64,000 nucleotides of DNA from Symsagittifera roscoffensis (lineage: Eukaryota > Xenacoelomorpha > Acoela > Convolutidae). The stretch spans positions 28,048,130 to 28,112,129 of the forward strand of contig NC_087071.1 of the NCBI RefSeq assembly GCF_963678635.1, in the 5' to 3' direction. Position 1 is the first letter of the stretch. The number at the start of each line of letters is the position of its first letter. Of this stretch, positions 43,751-54,560 are shown in pieces. The notes beneath the pieces were generated by a model that was not told the DNA's origin, did not search any database, and saw only the letters and a list, made by a program, of their open reading frames with translations. Both the position numbers and the translations under genes were made by a program.

Positions 43751-44164
43751 CTAAAATTGCATTTTTGTTTCTGGTTCTTTTTCTGACTGTTTCGTTAGGG
43801 CTTCTGCGCTAATGTTCTTGGGAGTTGATGTGTCCAAAAGGACATCCGTGCATGTGATTTCTTCGGACGTAAACTGTGGCAATGTGGTTTTTGTGGGGTT
43901 TTCTAATTTGGAATGAGGTGAAATTTGCTGTGCGGCGTTGCTAGCCACTTGTGTGCCCGTTTGTTTTGTATTGCACATAATGAGTGGGTCAGATTTGTTG
44001 TCTGAGATTTGTCCGATTGGAGTAGGATTTCCGATATTATTAGCGAATGCTCTGCTTCTGGTTCTTGTTAACCCTTTCGATTGGTTGAGGGTTTTTTTTC
44101 TCTTTTTCTTTGGGCTAATGTTTCCGGCTATTCGTGTTTGTGGTATGTCTCCACTTAGCTTCAT
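43751..44164 (-). pseudogene. Polar reading frame near the 3' end of element D (137 aa)
   Basis: The frame is Lys/Arg-rich at its start and Ser/Thr/Pro/Glu-rich later, with no recognised motif. Its place just before the 3' LTR-like repeat fits the poorly conserved tail of a gypsy integrase polyprotein. That is inference from position. It could also be chance in decayed sequence. Confidence 0.25.
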
Positions 44165-46370
44165 TAATTCTGAGGGCCGAGTGCAATGCGGTTTATCGAT
44201 TGTTTAACAAATTCATGTATCGTTTTTGGTGGTGATCGCTTAGGAAATTAGGAAATGTGGCTGCTAGATTTTTACCTTCTGATTTTTTGTCTCCAGTTTT
44301 CTTTTCAGCTGAAACAAGGCCTAGCTCTTGGTAAGTGGTTATACGACACGACATCTTTTAAGACTGCCGGTCTGCATTTCCCATAAACTCTTAGATCCGG
44401 TATAAAAGCAAGACTACCCTGTCTTTTTATTCGAGGTTGCTTACAATCCTCCGTGATTCACGTGTTGTGTGGCAAGTAGTTTATTATCGAACCATTATCA
44501 AAAACTTTGAATTGTGCACCGAAGGTAACCAATTTTTCTAATTTTTTTCTATGTTTTTTTGGCAATTTGCTCTATTCAATTTTGGGTGGATTGTGTGTGG
44601 CGGATCTTTTAATCGGTCTATTAGGAAGACGGTGGGTGTTCTTTCGAGTTTTTTGTTTTTCCTGGTTTGATAGGGGTCTTTTTGTATTACGAGTTTTTAG
44701 GTTTGCTATGCCCGTTTTTGGTTTTTCACTGAGAAAGGCATGTTTTACTTCGACTAAATTTTGAGGTTTTTTAGTAGGTAAAAGATGCGCAATTATAAGG
44801 AATATCTCGATGAAGCATCAACCGAACTCATCGTCGTGGCTCTCAAGGGTGATAGTGCAGGTTAGTTTTTGTGCAGGTTGGATCGCCGCCTTCTTCTTCC
44901 CTTGGTTTGCTGTTGGATCGCTTGTTGATCTTGTTCGTCGGCATGCTGGGCTGTGGTCGCGGCGTTTTGTTCAGGTGGGTTTTAAGTTGGTTCTGGCAAA
45001 TACGTCTGTTCCTTGTATACCAAGTATAGCTCGTGCTCACTGTTTCTTTCTCTCTCGCATGGCCTCCGGTGGCAGCGCCGGTTTTGTGAAAGCAGTGAGT
45101 ATCTTCACTCAAAACATGATGGTTCGGTGTTTTCTCACGATAGGTTTGATTGTTTTGATGGAATGCTAATATTACTGAGCCGAGTGTTTGATATACGATC
45201 AAAACGTGCTTCGAATGGCGTAATTTTTGTTGTTGCGCTTGGGGTTACGCGGAGTATTTTAATTAGTTCGGCAACGTCCGAAGCAAGTTTATAGGGTCTA
45301 TTTGTCTAGTCATTTCTCATTAATGACAGTCTCATTTTTAAAATCTTTTTATTCAATCCTTCAAACCCATTGATATGTGTTCGTCCACAGATGCAAAGAT
45401 AAGTTTGTTTTTGTTGCTTTTACACTGTATGAAAAAATTTTCGGCTCTAACTCCTTGTGCTTCGTTGCAGAGTATATTACGTGGTACGTCATGGTTTACC
45501 TCATTGTTAGTGACTACTTTTGCATATGGGAAACGCAAACACTATCCACTCCGACAAAAATAAAAACTTTTAAATCAATTTTTGTCCAATTAATCGACGT
45601 CTATCACTTTTCGTCGTAAGCTTTTACGAAATAGCAGTATGTCTTCCTTAACAAGGGTGACCACTTGGCACTTGTTGTCCCCAGCCTCAGTGTCTTATGT
45701 TTGGAAAGTTGCGTCACTTTTGCGTTCTTGACTCTTCGGATTGTATAGCTGTCTGTTGAGGGTATGACTTGATGCTTTGTCTCACTAATTGCCAATTCTG
45801 GTGGCGGTGGTTTTGAAAGGATTTCATTACAGGATTCGTTATCTATTGGGGCAAATGATAAGTTTGTTTGACTGTCACTGCCGCATTTTCGGGCGCTTCT
45901 CTTCAATGGGGGTAGAGACATGTTCGAAAAAGGTGTCATTTATATTCTTGTTTGAGCTAATGTCTTGCGTTTGCAGAGCTGTGTGAAAAGATTTGTGAGT
46001 GAAAACCACATAGCAATTGGAATTTAACAGTAAATGTTAGGAGTGTGCAGTGTGCATCGATATTGGAGTGTGGATCGATTTTGAAGCTGCAAAGTTTTCG
46101 TTCCGGTTGAGCTTACTGGTGCCTAGATATCTGATAGGAGTTTAGTTCATAGATGGGTTTGCCACTATGCTATCCTGAAGTTGTAAGCATTTTACAAATT
46201 TGTCTATTTGTGCAACACCATATGATTTCTCAATTTTCCTATTCTTGTGCAAAGCCCGAAGTTTGTTGTGTTTAGTGAGTTATTAGTTTGGGCGTCCGAA
46301 TTATCAATGTTATTAACTTTAACAGCTGATTTACCAATCCATTTGCGCTCCTGGTGAAGATGCATCCCTA

Positions 46371-46607
46371 TCAATGGTAGTAGATTTCATCCCAATAAGT
46401 TAGCCATTTGTCGTCTACCACCAGAAATGAGGCGGTGTTTATTGCCCAACCTCTTGATTCGATGTGTGCTATTATTCTGCTGATCGATGTGATCTTATAA
46501 CCATTGTAGCAAACCGTTCTGTTTGCTTCGTCGCTTTTTTCCGGGTTAATTCGTTTTGCGGTCTTCACCATCCCTGACAAAGGACGTAGGTGAGCCTGTA
46601 TATGCAA
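46371..46607 (-). pseudogene. Protease-region remnant of element D
   Basis: The 78-codon frame reads like the region downstream of the protease active site in gypsy elements of the Mag type: VCYNGYKITSISRIIAHIES, then a short linker and ASFLVVDDKWLTYW. The catalytic DSG/DTG is not visible in this frame. It lies 3' of the zinc knuckle, as expected in gag-pol order on the minus strand. Confidence 0.35.
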
Positions 46608-46621
46608 TTGAAACCATTTTG

Positions 46622-47120
46622 TTATTGTTTGTTTCTGACCTGTCTTGGATCAGGTGTCCTTTGAGGTCTGTTTTTTCGAATGTTTTCTTTTTTTTCCCTT
46701 CGTATTGAATAAAGTTTGTTGTAGAAACGTCTGGATGGATGAATTCTCAAGCTGGTATAATGTTCCTTGCTTGTAGGTAATTCACATATGCCGCAGGGTT
46801 CGTGTCTTGGATATTTTGTTCTTGGATCTTTGTTACTCCTACTGGATGTCATTGAAGTTGCTTGATTTGCACAGTTTCGCGAATTGACCTCTTTTTGTAC
46901 ATTTTTCACAAACTTTGTTTCGGGCTGGGCATTCTTGGAGGTGGTTAGCGCCGAACGGATATCCGAATTTAAAACGGGTTTTGTTTTAGTCTGGCGCTCT
47001 GCTAAATCCGCTTTCAGCAGGTGTTTGTGTCCGGTCACGCTCATCTCGTGTTTAGTATCGATAGTTCTCGATGAAATTGACCGGTTCTGGTTTCACCTTT
47101 GTATTGTATCCAGTGTGGCC
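46622..47120 (-). pseudogene. Gag remnant of element D with a zinc knuckle
   Basis: The complement of 46869-46931 reads CPARNKVCEKCTKRGQFAKL followed by C, a classic gypsy knuckle CX2CX4HX4C in which the His is replaced by Gln. Neighbouring frames are interrupted, so the gene is dead. A separate 140-codon frame (47044-46622) overlaps it and is probably incidental. Confidence 0.45.
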
Positions 47121-47489
47121 TGAAGTTACTTGTTTTCGGACTTGTTGTTGGTTTTACAGGCTGTTTTTGGCATAATAGCGTAACCGAAAGCCCTTTCTGG
47201 GGTTTTTGTTTCCGGTTCTTCCGAAGGGACGACGTCTAACATAGGACCAATATTGTCTTGATTCTGCCATTTTACTCGCGTCTGTTGATTATGTAATTCG
47301 CGGTCTGTGATTTGGGTGTTTGTTTCGTCGTTAAATGGAGTTCGTAACCCGGTTCTGGCTGTTTTTGTGTAGACGGTGGTGGTTATAATAAATTTTGTAG
47401 ATTAATGCCGTCTTTGGCAATTATTCCGTGGAATAATGGTTGAATCTGAATTTCCCATTCAGTGGGCGAATCCGCCGAAGCTTTTTGCT

Positions 47490-47800
47490 AGAAAGCATTT
47501 TTCCCAATGGGTTTTTTGAAGCTGCTGGCTCATGAATTCGATCCACTGATGACCCGAAGGGTCCCTCCTTGTACTGTTTTGAGATATCAATTTATGGTGA
47601 CGCACCCTGATGTTTTTCTAAACGCGCCGAAAAAACGCAATATTTTGGTCGAAAATTTCAAATATTGCCTAAAAACGTTTTTTGGCCTGTTTTTTTAAAT
47701 TTTTGCCTGCGAAGCAGAAAATTTGGTCAAAATGGGGTCTTTGGAGTGCTTTAGAAGAGCTCATAAAATCAATTTGGTCGACCTAAAAACAGAAGCTCAA
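47490..47800 (+). repeat. Left arm of a large imperfect inverted repeat
   Basis: It contains CGCGCCGAAAAAACGCAAT and TCAATTTGGTCGACCTAAAA. The inverse complement of both occurs at about 48770-49105 in mirrored order, together with an ACCCGAAGGGTCCCTCC-like block. The arms are about 300 bp with the element D repeat (47880-48175) in the loop. It could be a foldback element or an inverted duplication. Confidence 0.45.
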
Positions 47801-47879
47801 CAAAAGATGCTCGACGAAACTTTTTCCTCCGCCTTCCGCCTCGAGAAAATCCTAGATCCGCCCCTGCCGTCGTTATTTG

Positions 47880-48175
47880 TGTGATCAAGTAAGCTCTCAA
47901 TCAGGCAATAAACATCGGAAGTTTATTTGAAAAAATATTCGAATCGCAACTTAAATTCATTCTCTATGTTCTAAGTCTGGCTGACACTGGCCTCGAATCG
48001 TTGAGAGACAGTGCCTTATAGGAAGTAGTACATAATGCGTTACGTATAGATAGATACTTATTTATTCATCAGACTTCTATAACTTAGATCATAATACTGC
48101 ATCAATACTGTATGATTTACCAATTGGTTATTTTAGTTTACTTTGCTCTTATTGGGTATACTTCTTTATCCAAGC
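47880..48175 (-). repeat. Putative LTR of element D (5' end in its orientation)
   Basis: Direct-repeat partner of 43118-43412. It shares GAGAGACAGTGCCTTATAGG and ATACTGTATGATTTACCAAT. It may extend to about 48186. Confidence 0.55.
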
Positions 48176-48769
48176 TGATAACAGGGCAATGTCGTAAAAT
48201 AGTACCAAAAAAATGAGTTTTTGAAAAAAGTTGGCTACGCAACCAGAAGTGACCGGAGGGCGGTTGAATCCCCCTTCAAAATGCAAGTTACTTTAAACTT
48301 AAATATGATTTTTTGTTTGATTGAATTTTTTCTAGATAAGGCTAGGATGACTTTAAGAAAATGTAAGAAATTTTAACTTTTTACAATCAACAACAGAAGG
48401 AAATTTTTTCAATTTGAATGATTTTAAAAAACAATTAAAACTGTGTTTTAACCTCATTTTTTTGTTTGAGCTGAACTGGTGGCCAAGTTCGAAGCTGAAT
48501 ATATCTGTCCAATCAATATCAAAGAAAGTTTGTTTTGATACAGAACATAAAGTGTCAAAATTTGACCTATTCCCAAGCCACCAAAATTTAAAAGCAGCCG
48601 CTTGTGCTTGCGAGTTGCCTCTATAACCTGTTTTTTCGATTGAACTCTTAATCTCGGAATTGGCAGAGTCGTTTTGGAAAATTGGTCAAAAAATCTTGAA
48701 ATTTAACATTGATGAGACCGAAAAAGGGGGGGGGGCGGATTTTCAAAATTTTTTGGAACATTTTGTTGA

Positions 48770-49105
48770 CCTTTATTTTTTTGTTTTAGGTCGACCAAAT
48801 TGATTTTTTGAGCATTCCCAGAACACTATGAAGCTCTTATTTTGACCAAAAAATTTGCGCTGTTTTTGGTTCTTTTTGGAAATTTTTAACCAAACAATTG
48901 CTTTTTTTCGGCGCGCGGCCCCTTCAAAATTAGTATATATTGGCACCGATGTCGCCTCTAAAAAAACTTTAAGGTTAGTCGGCTTAAAATGCATGTCACA
49001 AAATCATACCAAATGGGGGACCTTTGGGTTAGTGAGGGGGTCAAATCCCTGGGGAAGGCGTCGGTGGTTTCTGAAAAAACTGTAAATTTTTCCAAGGAGT
49101 AAAAA
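48770..49105 (-). repeat. Right arm of the large imperfect inverted repeat
   Basis: Mirror of 47490-47800, beginning with TTTTAGGTCGACCAAATTGA and including TCGGCGCGCGG. Identity is imperfect with several short gaps. Confidence 0.45.
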
Positions 49106-51370
49106 AAACAAAAAAACCCGTTCCCATACAGTTCTTATGCATGCTTCGTCAATGAAAAAATCAACTTCCCTTCTGTGTGAATGCAAGTCTTACCAATACT
49201 GGGGTGTACAAAATTATGCAAAGAAATCTACAAGTTGTTGACTGAATTGAACCCTTAATCTTTTGGAGAAAATGGACAAAGTCGTAAGATTGGGTCGAAT
49301 TTCCTTTAGAATTGATCTTCCCAAGGCCATAGCGAGTAGGCTAAAGTGGATACAGAGCAGCTCAAATAACAGGTACATAAAGAAGAAGCTGATTTTTGAT
49401 GGCTACCACTTTGATGAAAAACCTCGGGGTTGGTTTTGAGAAAAGTGAAAAAAGAAACATTCTCCAAGCGTCTCAAAAGAAAGAAATGAAAACCCAATCC
49501 CATGCATTTTCATATCGTTTGTTTTAGAAACAAGAATTTGGGCGAAAAACTTCAAGAACAAAAAAATGCGTCCACTTGCTAGACGTTAAAGAACTATTTT
49601 TGACGAGATTTGAGCCCAAACTTGTACCCCAAAAATGGGTCCTAGTTTTGGTTTCAAACTAAAATTAATTTGAATTGAAAGAGTTGAGAACAAAATTACA
49701 AACTTACTTCAATTTTTGCTATTTTCATTGAAGGTGATTTTTATTTCATTAATGCATTAAATATTCAAAAAGAAACTGAGCTCAAATCAGTTATGAATAT
49801 CAAAAATTCCGACGAGGCGTGTATTCAAAAAACTTGTCGAAACTTTTGTTATGAGGTTTATTAAGGCATTAAAATTACTCATTTTCTTCGCTCTTAGTGA
49901 GTTGCCTGTAGTTAATATGATCAGCGTGCCTATTTTTATATTATGCTGAAAATTTTGCTTAATTTTAAAGTTCAAACATGGATGAAAGTGCAAGAGAGTC
50001 CTCGTACCGATTTTTCTCACAATTTTACGTCTGATCATACAATTTTCAGACGTTAGCTGTTTTCCAGCTCTGTGCATATCTGTTTCACATGCACTTCTGC
50101 AAATATTGCTGTTTGCAGACTATACCTGATTCAAACATGACTATACTTGGTTAGACACGAATATAGCTGGTCAGACATGACTGTACCTGGTCAGACATGA
50201 CGTATTTTCTAAGCAAAAATGATAATTTTTGCACGTTTTGACCCCCCACTCAATTCGCCCCTGACTTAGGGGTGGTTGTTCAGCGTTACTTAAGCATCAA
50301 CTAAGTATCATTAATTGTGTTTGTGTGTGCTTGAAATGTATACATGGCGGTTTTGCCATTTCGTATCATATGTTCACTTTTAAGTTTTTGTGTAAGACTC
50401 CGAAGTTCGTTCGGATTTATAGGCCGTCAAAAGCAACTTTTTTGCTAGAAATGAACCACTACTATTCTGAAAAATGAAAAAAAAAATCCTTTTTAAATAA
50501 ATGTTTGTAAAGAGTTTCAACTTTTGTCAAGTGTCTTGTTTGTGGATAAATATGACTAAAATGTATGGCATAACCTATATAACGTTTCAGAACACCGAGA
50601 GAACTTTTTTCAGTCGTACTAAAGTTAGTCGTACAAAAAACAGGAATATTGAAATTCACCTGCTGAAGGCGACAAGGCTTCCCCCCCCCCCCACCTTCAA
50701 ATTTTTACAAATGAAGTTTTGTTCAAGTTATCCGAATGTTACAAAAATTAGCATTTGAACTAATTAGGCTATTACAAACATATTTGTTCCTCATGTTTAA
50801 CCTTGTAAAACCCCTCATTACACAATAAAATTGATGCTTATGTGAGGTGGGGGAAAAGAAAAAGAGCCAGTGACGTAAACAGCACTCTCCAAATACGAAC
50901 GTGGAGATGACGCGAAAAACTTGTGAACCATTTCTAGTTTCGAAAGTGGAAATTAATTTTTAGATTTCCAGCCGAATAAAACTCTTACCTATTGACTCAG
51001 TTTTTTCTAGATGGGTTCATGTTATGAAAAAATAGCTTATCATAAATTGCTCTAAGAATTGTTCTAAGAGCTTGTTAAAGGGCATCTATTTTTTCTTTGA
51101 AATTCGAAAGTTGAGATTTTTTCAGGAAAGTCAGTGTTTTTTTCATGTTCAATTGCGCTCATTACTTTTTTTTCAATCTTCGATTGGCTATGTAATATTT
51201 GCTCTCATTTCAATCTTGCATAAATCTCGGATTAATTCTTGCATGAATCATTTTGTTTCAGACTTTGATTATTGTTCTGTTTGATCAGTTGCTAATTTGA
51301 GTTTTGGCCTACGGAGTATTAAAAAAGCACGCCGATTTATCACTTTACCTGTAATCTGTTAGAGTGATAA
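49106..51370. other. Host intron DNA between exons 5 and 4
   Basis: No gene recognised. It is AT-rich with a run of C at about 50682-50692. A short array of TGGTCAGACATGAC-like phrases at about 50125-50200 resembles the later minisatellite. Confidence 0.45.
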
Positions 51371-51745
51371 TCAGGTCTGGTTCAGATATGATCAAGTTTG
51401 ATTGAGGCATGATCATGATGTAATTTCAGGCATGATCATGTCTGGTCCAGGTATGATCATGTAAATTCAGGCATGATCATGTCTGGACCAGGCATGATCA
51501 TGTAAATTCAGGCATGATCATGCCTGGTCCAAGTATGATCAAGTAAGGTCAAGCATGATCTTGTCTGGTCCAGGTATGATCATGTAACTTCAAGCATTAT
51601 CATGTCTGGTCCTAGTATGATTATGTAAAGTCAGGCATAATCATGTCTGGTACAGTTATGATCATGTATTTTCAGGTATGATCATGTCTGGTCTAGGTAT
51701 GATCAGGCCTGTCCCATGTGTACTTCAGGTCTGATCATACCTGAC
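51371..51745. repeat. Minisatellite with a roughly 41-bp period
   Basis: The sequence alternates GGCATGATCATGTCTGGTCC and AGGTATGATCATGTAAATTC phrases about eight times, diverging at the edges. Each half-unit contains the palindrome TGATCA, so the array has many short self-complementary sites. Confidence 0.8.
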
Positions 51746-51918
51746 TCAAGATCTGACTTTTTCAATAATTATCATGTCTGGTTCATGTCTGGTTCGGACA
51801 TGTTTATGGAAAAAAGAGACACGCCACAGGACTGATACAGATATTGAGTTTGTATGTATTTTCAATGTCTAGATTTGAATGAATTTAACTACAAATTTCA
51901 GTACGAGTCAAGCGTTAC

Positions 51919-52067
51919 CTTTGAAAAGTAGAGATTGTAAATAAAGCCTCCAGCATAGAGTACTAGATTGATGGTGATGTACATGAAACATGATATTAGC
52001 ACTTGGGGTATTTTCAGCAACTGACCAAACTCCTTGAACTTGTCTCTCAGAATACCTTGTCGAGCGG
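51919..52067 (-). CDS. Host transporter exon 4
   Basis: Acceptor CTGTTTACAG and donor AAG|GTAACG bound 149 nt. After two nucleotides completing the previous codon it reads ARQGILRDKFKEFGQLLKIP, then a hydrophobic VLISCFMYITINLVLYAGG. The basic and amphipathic start is typical of a cytoplasmic loop between transporter halves. It leaves in phase 0. Confidence 0.75.
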
Positions 52068-52457
52068 CTGTAAACAGGATAGGCTATTTTCAAGTTTTAT
52101 TTTTGACCTTTCCATAAAAATTGATTCAAGATATAGAACTGCTTTTTTTGTTAAAATTTGTTAGTTATACAGTAGCGAAGGCGAAGGGCGGGGAATAAAC
52201 GCATCGCCGAAAACTGAGAGTCCTAAACATAGTCGAAGACGCAGTTATAAACAGTTATTGAGTTATAAACTGTTAAAAACTAAGCAAAACTCCATTTTTT
52301 TCAGTTTTTCATATTTTGAATGTTGATAGAAAAGTTAATATCATCATAATGCTCGTTTGATTTAGTTTTTTAAATGAATTGCAGTTTTAAAATTTCAATT
52401 TTAATTGAAATTTGTTTGAAAAACTGAAAATAGGTTATAGTGTCACGTGAAAATAGC

Positions 52458-52595
52458 CTATGATTGAGATGGCATCCGGTCTTTTGAAGGGCACGAGGAA
52501 CGCCAGTATAAGTGTGCCCACTATTCCAACTCCAGACATGGTCACCGATGTCCACTCCAGTTTGAAAGTCTGGTAGATTTGGGAACAGAAACAAC
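52458..52595 (-). CDS. Host transporter exon 3, apparently with a GC donor
   Basis: The acceptor is TGTCATAG. The exon reads CFCSQIYQTFKLEWTSVTMS, then GVGIVGTLILAFLVPF and KRPDAISII. The only donor compatible with the phase of both neighbours is ATAG|GCTATT, a GC-AG intron. The alternative GT at CAC|GTGACA (exon end 52447) would put exon 4 out of frame. One membrane span is predicted. Confidence 0.65.
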
Positions 52596-53059
52596 CTATG
52601 ACAGATAACACGCACTTACCAATTTAACCAAACCTCCCCCCACATTTGGTCCCATGTGACTTCCGTGATTCCGCGTCACATTTCGCCCCTACCCATTTGA
52701 GCAAAAATTACGAGATAGGAAAAAAAACGTGGCTTTTTCAAAAAACTTTGTTATGTATTTATAATCAAAAATGAAGTTTAATACAAGGCTTAGCGTAATA
52801 AGTAATAAAATGTCTATAAATTGAAAAGTTATGGTCATAATCATCTCCAAGGCGACAATTTTCAAAAAATGATTTTTTTTCAGTAATTTTTTCAAAATTT
52901 TCAGTAAAGAAAACAGTTACAGACAATAAAAATGCAGAGCGATTGTCCAAAACAAAATTAAAATTTATAACTTCTAACTTCAAAGTTTATAAATTCAAAG
53001 GTTACGTCAATTGTCCGAAGCAAACAAGAAGAGAACATGCAATGCGTATAGGGACTCAC

Positions 53060-53186
53060 CAAGTGCCATGTCTCCAGCTATGATTCCGAGCAGGTCCATA
53101 GCCCTCACTACTTTGTAGTTCTGGGGGGAGAACACCACACACATGATCAAGGCCGTGATGGCCCCTCCCTCGCAGTAGAAGATACC
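53060..53186 (-). CDS. Host transporter exon 2
   Basis: Acceptor TTGTTAG and donor CTTG|GTGAGT bound 127 nt reading GIFYCEGGAITALIMCVVFS, then PQNYKVVRAMDLLGIIAGDMAL. A Gly-rich span followed by a charged loop and a second span recalls the nodulin-like MFS family (pattern GA.T.LI..V..F...). Similarity is by eye only. It enters in phase 0 and leaves in phase 1. Confidence 0.75.
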
Positions 53187-53395
53187 CTAACAATAAGCAA
53201 TCGATTTTCTTCAATACGCAAACAGGTAAAAGTTTCCCCGTTGGTTCCATTTTGTTTTATAACCTTGAATTTATATTTTAATATATTGGAAAATATATAA
53301 CAAAAAATATAGTATACAATACTTTTGATAAAAAAAACTTGATATATTTTAAATGCTGTTTTAATACAATCAATTAATAATAATAATAATAATTG

Positions 53396-54539
53396 TGTAG
53401 TATTGCGAAATACTACACACACACAAAAGACCATTGTCTTATTGTTTATTTAACGACCCAATTCTAAATTGGAGCGTGCCATTTAAATTAAAGCCTCTTT
53501 TCACTAAATCAGATATTGACTGATTTACTCTTATTATATAAAATCTTGTTTTAAAAATCCACTCCTTTTTGAATACTTGTCCAATTTTTCTCATTTTTTC
53601 ATGCTCAATATTTTAAAAGGGCGGCGATTATTAATACGTCCCTTTTAACTTAACTTGAAACAAACTGGATAAATATTTAGCAGTCTTGCCGGCTGCACTG
53701 AAATTCTCCTTGCTTTGATTAAGCAGAGGTGCACCTGCAATATGATGCATCAGAGAGAGTAATATGAATTTTTAATAAGACAAACTGAAGGCTGCGGTTT
53801 TTATCAAAGGGGACTAATAAGTTGAAGATATTTGATTTGAAAAAATCAAATAAAAACTTGTTGAAAATTCCCTTATTAAAAAGGGAGAACAAAGGAGCAG
53901 GTGAAACCTGAATAATTAAAGATTGAATCAGCCGCCGGTTTATGCTTACGAGCAAAAGGACTGGCCTGAAATCTTCAGTGTTTCATTTTGCTCAGTAAGC
54001 AGCAAGTCAGTTCTCTTCAGTCAGATCTTTTAAAAATAAATAATTTTTCTTTTCTGCCCTAACACTAAAAATAATCTAGCCCATTTCACTTATAAAAAGA
54101 GAATAAATTCTCATTTTAAGTTTGAAAAATTATAAATCGAGATACTCGAGATACGCACACCCGAGGAAGTCTGGACTACAAGTACCCAAAGGACTACGGC
54201 AAGACGATTCAGACGACCCAACCAGAAGTGCTGACTTGGACAAAATCAAGGGCAACCATACATACTAATCAGCCACCGACCTTAGTAAGAAGATAAAATT
54301 TTGATGAACAAAATAAGATTAGCTCAACCTCCCCTCATAGGTATATTTCTTTAAGCTGTTCGATTCATTTATAAAATCTAATAACCCAGTGCTTTGTATC
54401 TAACCAACTAATTAATTCATACCTTTTCTAACTATTGTTTCTACTCTACTTTTTGTCAAGACAATTTGACGATCTAAGGTGAGACTTATAATTTAGGATA
54501 AAATTACTAAGCATTCAACCAGCAATGAGCGCTTAGTAA
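53396..54539 (+). repeat. 5' LTR of element C
   Basis: It begins with a 9-bp palindrome, TGTAGTATT-GCGA-AATACTACA. A TATATAAAA box-like stretch lies near 53534. It ends TTAGTAA rather than the usual CA. The full length is matched by 62025-63169 with few differences. Confidence 0.9.
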
Positions 54540-54542
54540 AAC

Positions 54543-54560
54543 TGGTGCGACCGCAGCAGA
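54543..54560 (+). promoter_or_regulatory. Primer binding site of element C
   Basis: TGGTGCGACCGCAGCAGA begins three nucleotides after the LTR. The first ten bases are the same as the PBS of element B. Confidence 0.75.

Larger units (their letters stand above)
43118..48186 (-). mobile_element. Element D: decayed gypsy-type LTR element on the minus strand
   Basis: Two diverged direct repeats (about 43118-43412 and 47880-48175) bound 4.5 kb of minus-strand coding remnants: a Gag-type zinc knuckle, a protease-like stretch and a polar C-terminal tail. I could not find RT or a full integrase. Repeats differ at very roughly one base in five by eye, so the insertion is old. End points and target duplication are uncertain. 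Confidence 0.5.

Noticed and set aside
44507-45294. Plus-strand frames of 85-119 codons in element D
   Set aside because: They are antisense to the element D gag-pol orientation, Phe/Val/Cys-rich, and have no motif.
51371-51745. A CRISPR-like array
   Set aside because: There are no unique spacers; the units are continuous, degenerate and of minisatellite type in a eukaryotic intron.
17685-53186. Assigning the host gene to a named transporter such as SLC7 or SLC43
   Set aside because: The hydrophobic pattern fits several families; only a general MFS-like suggestion is supportable by eye.
54543-54545. Extending the element C LTR to include AACTGG
   Set aside because: The 3' LTR diverges after the shared TTAGTAAAA and continues ATTG, so ACTGG belongs to the PBS region.
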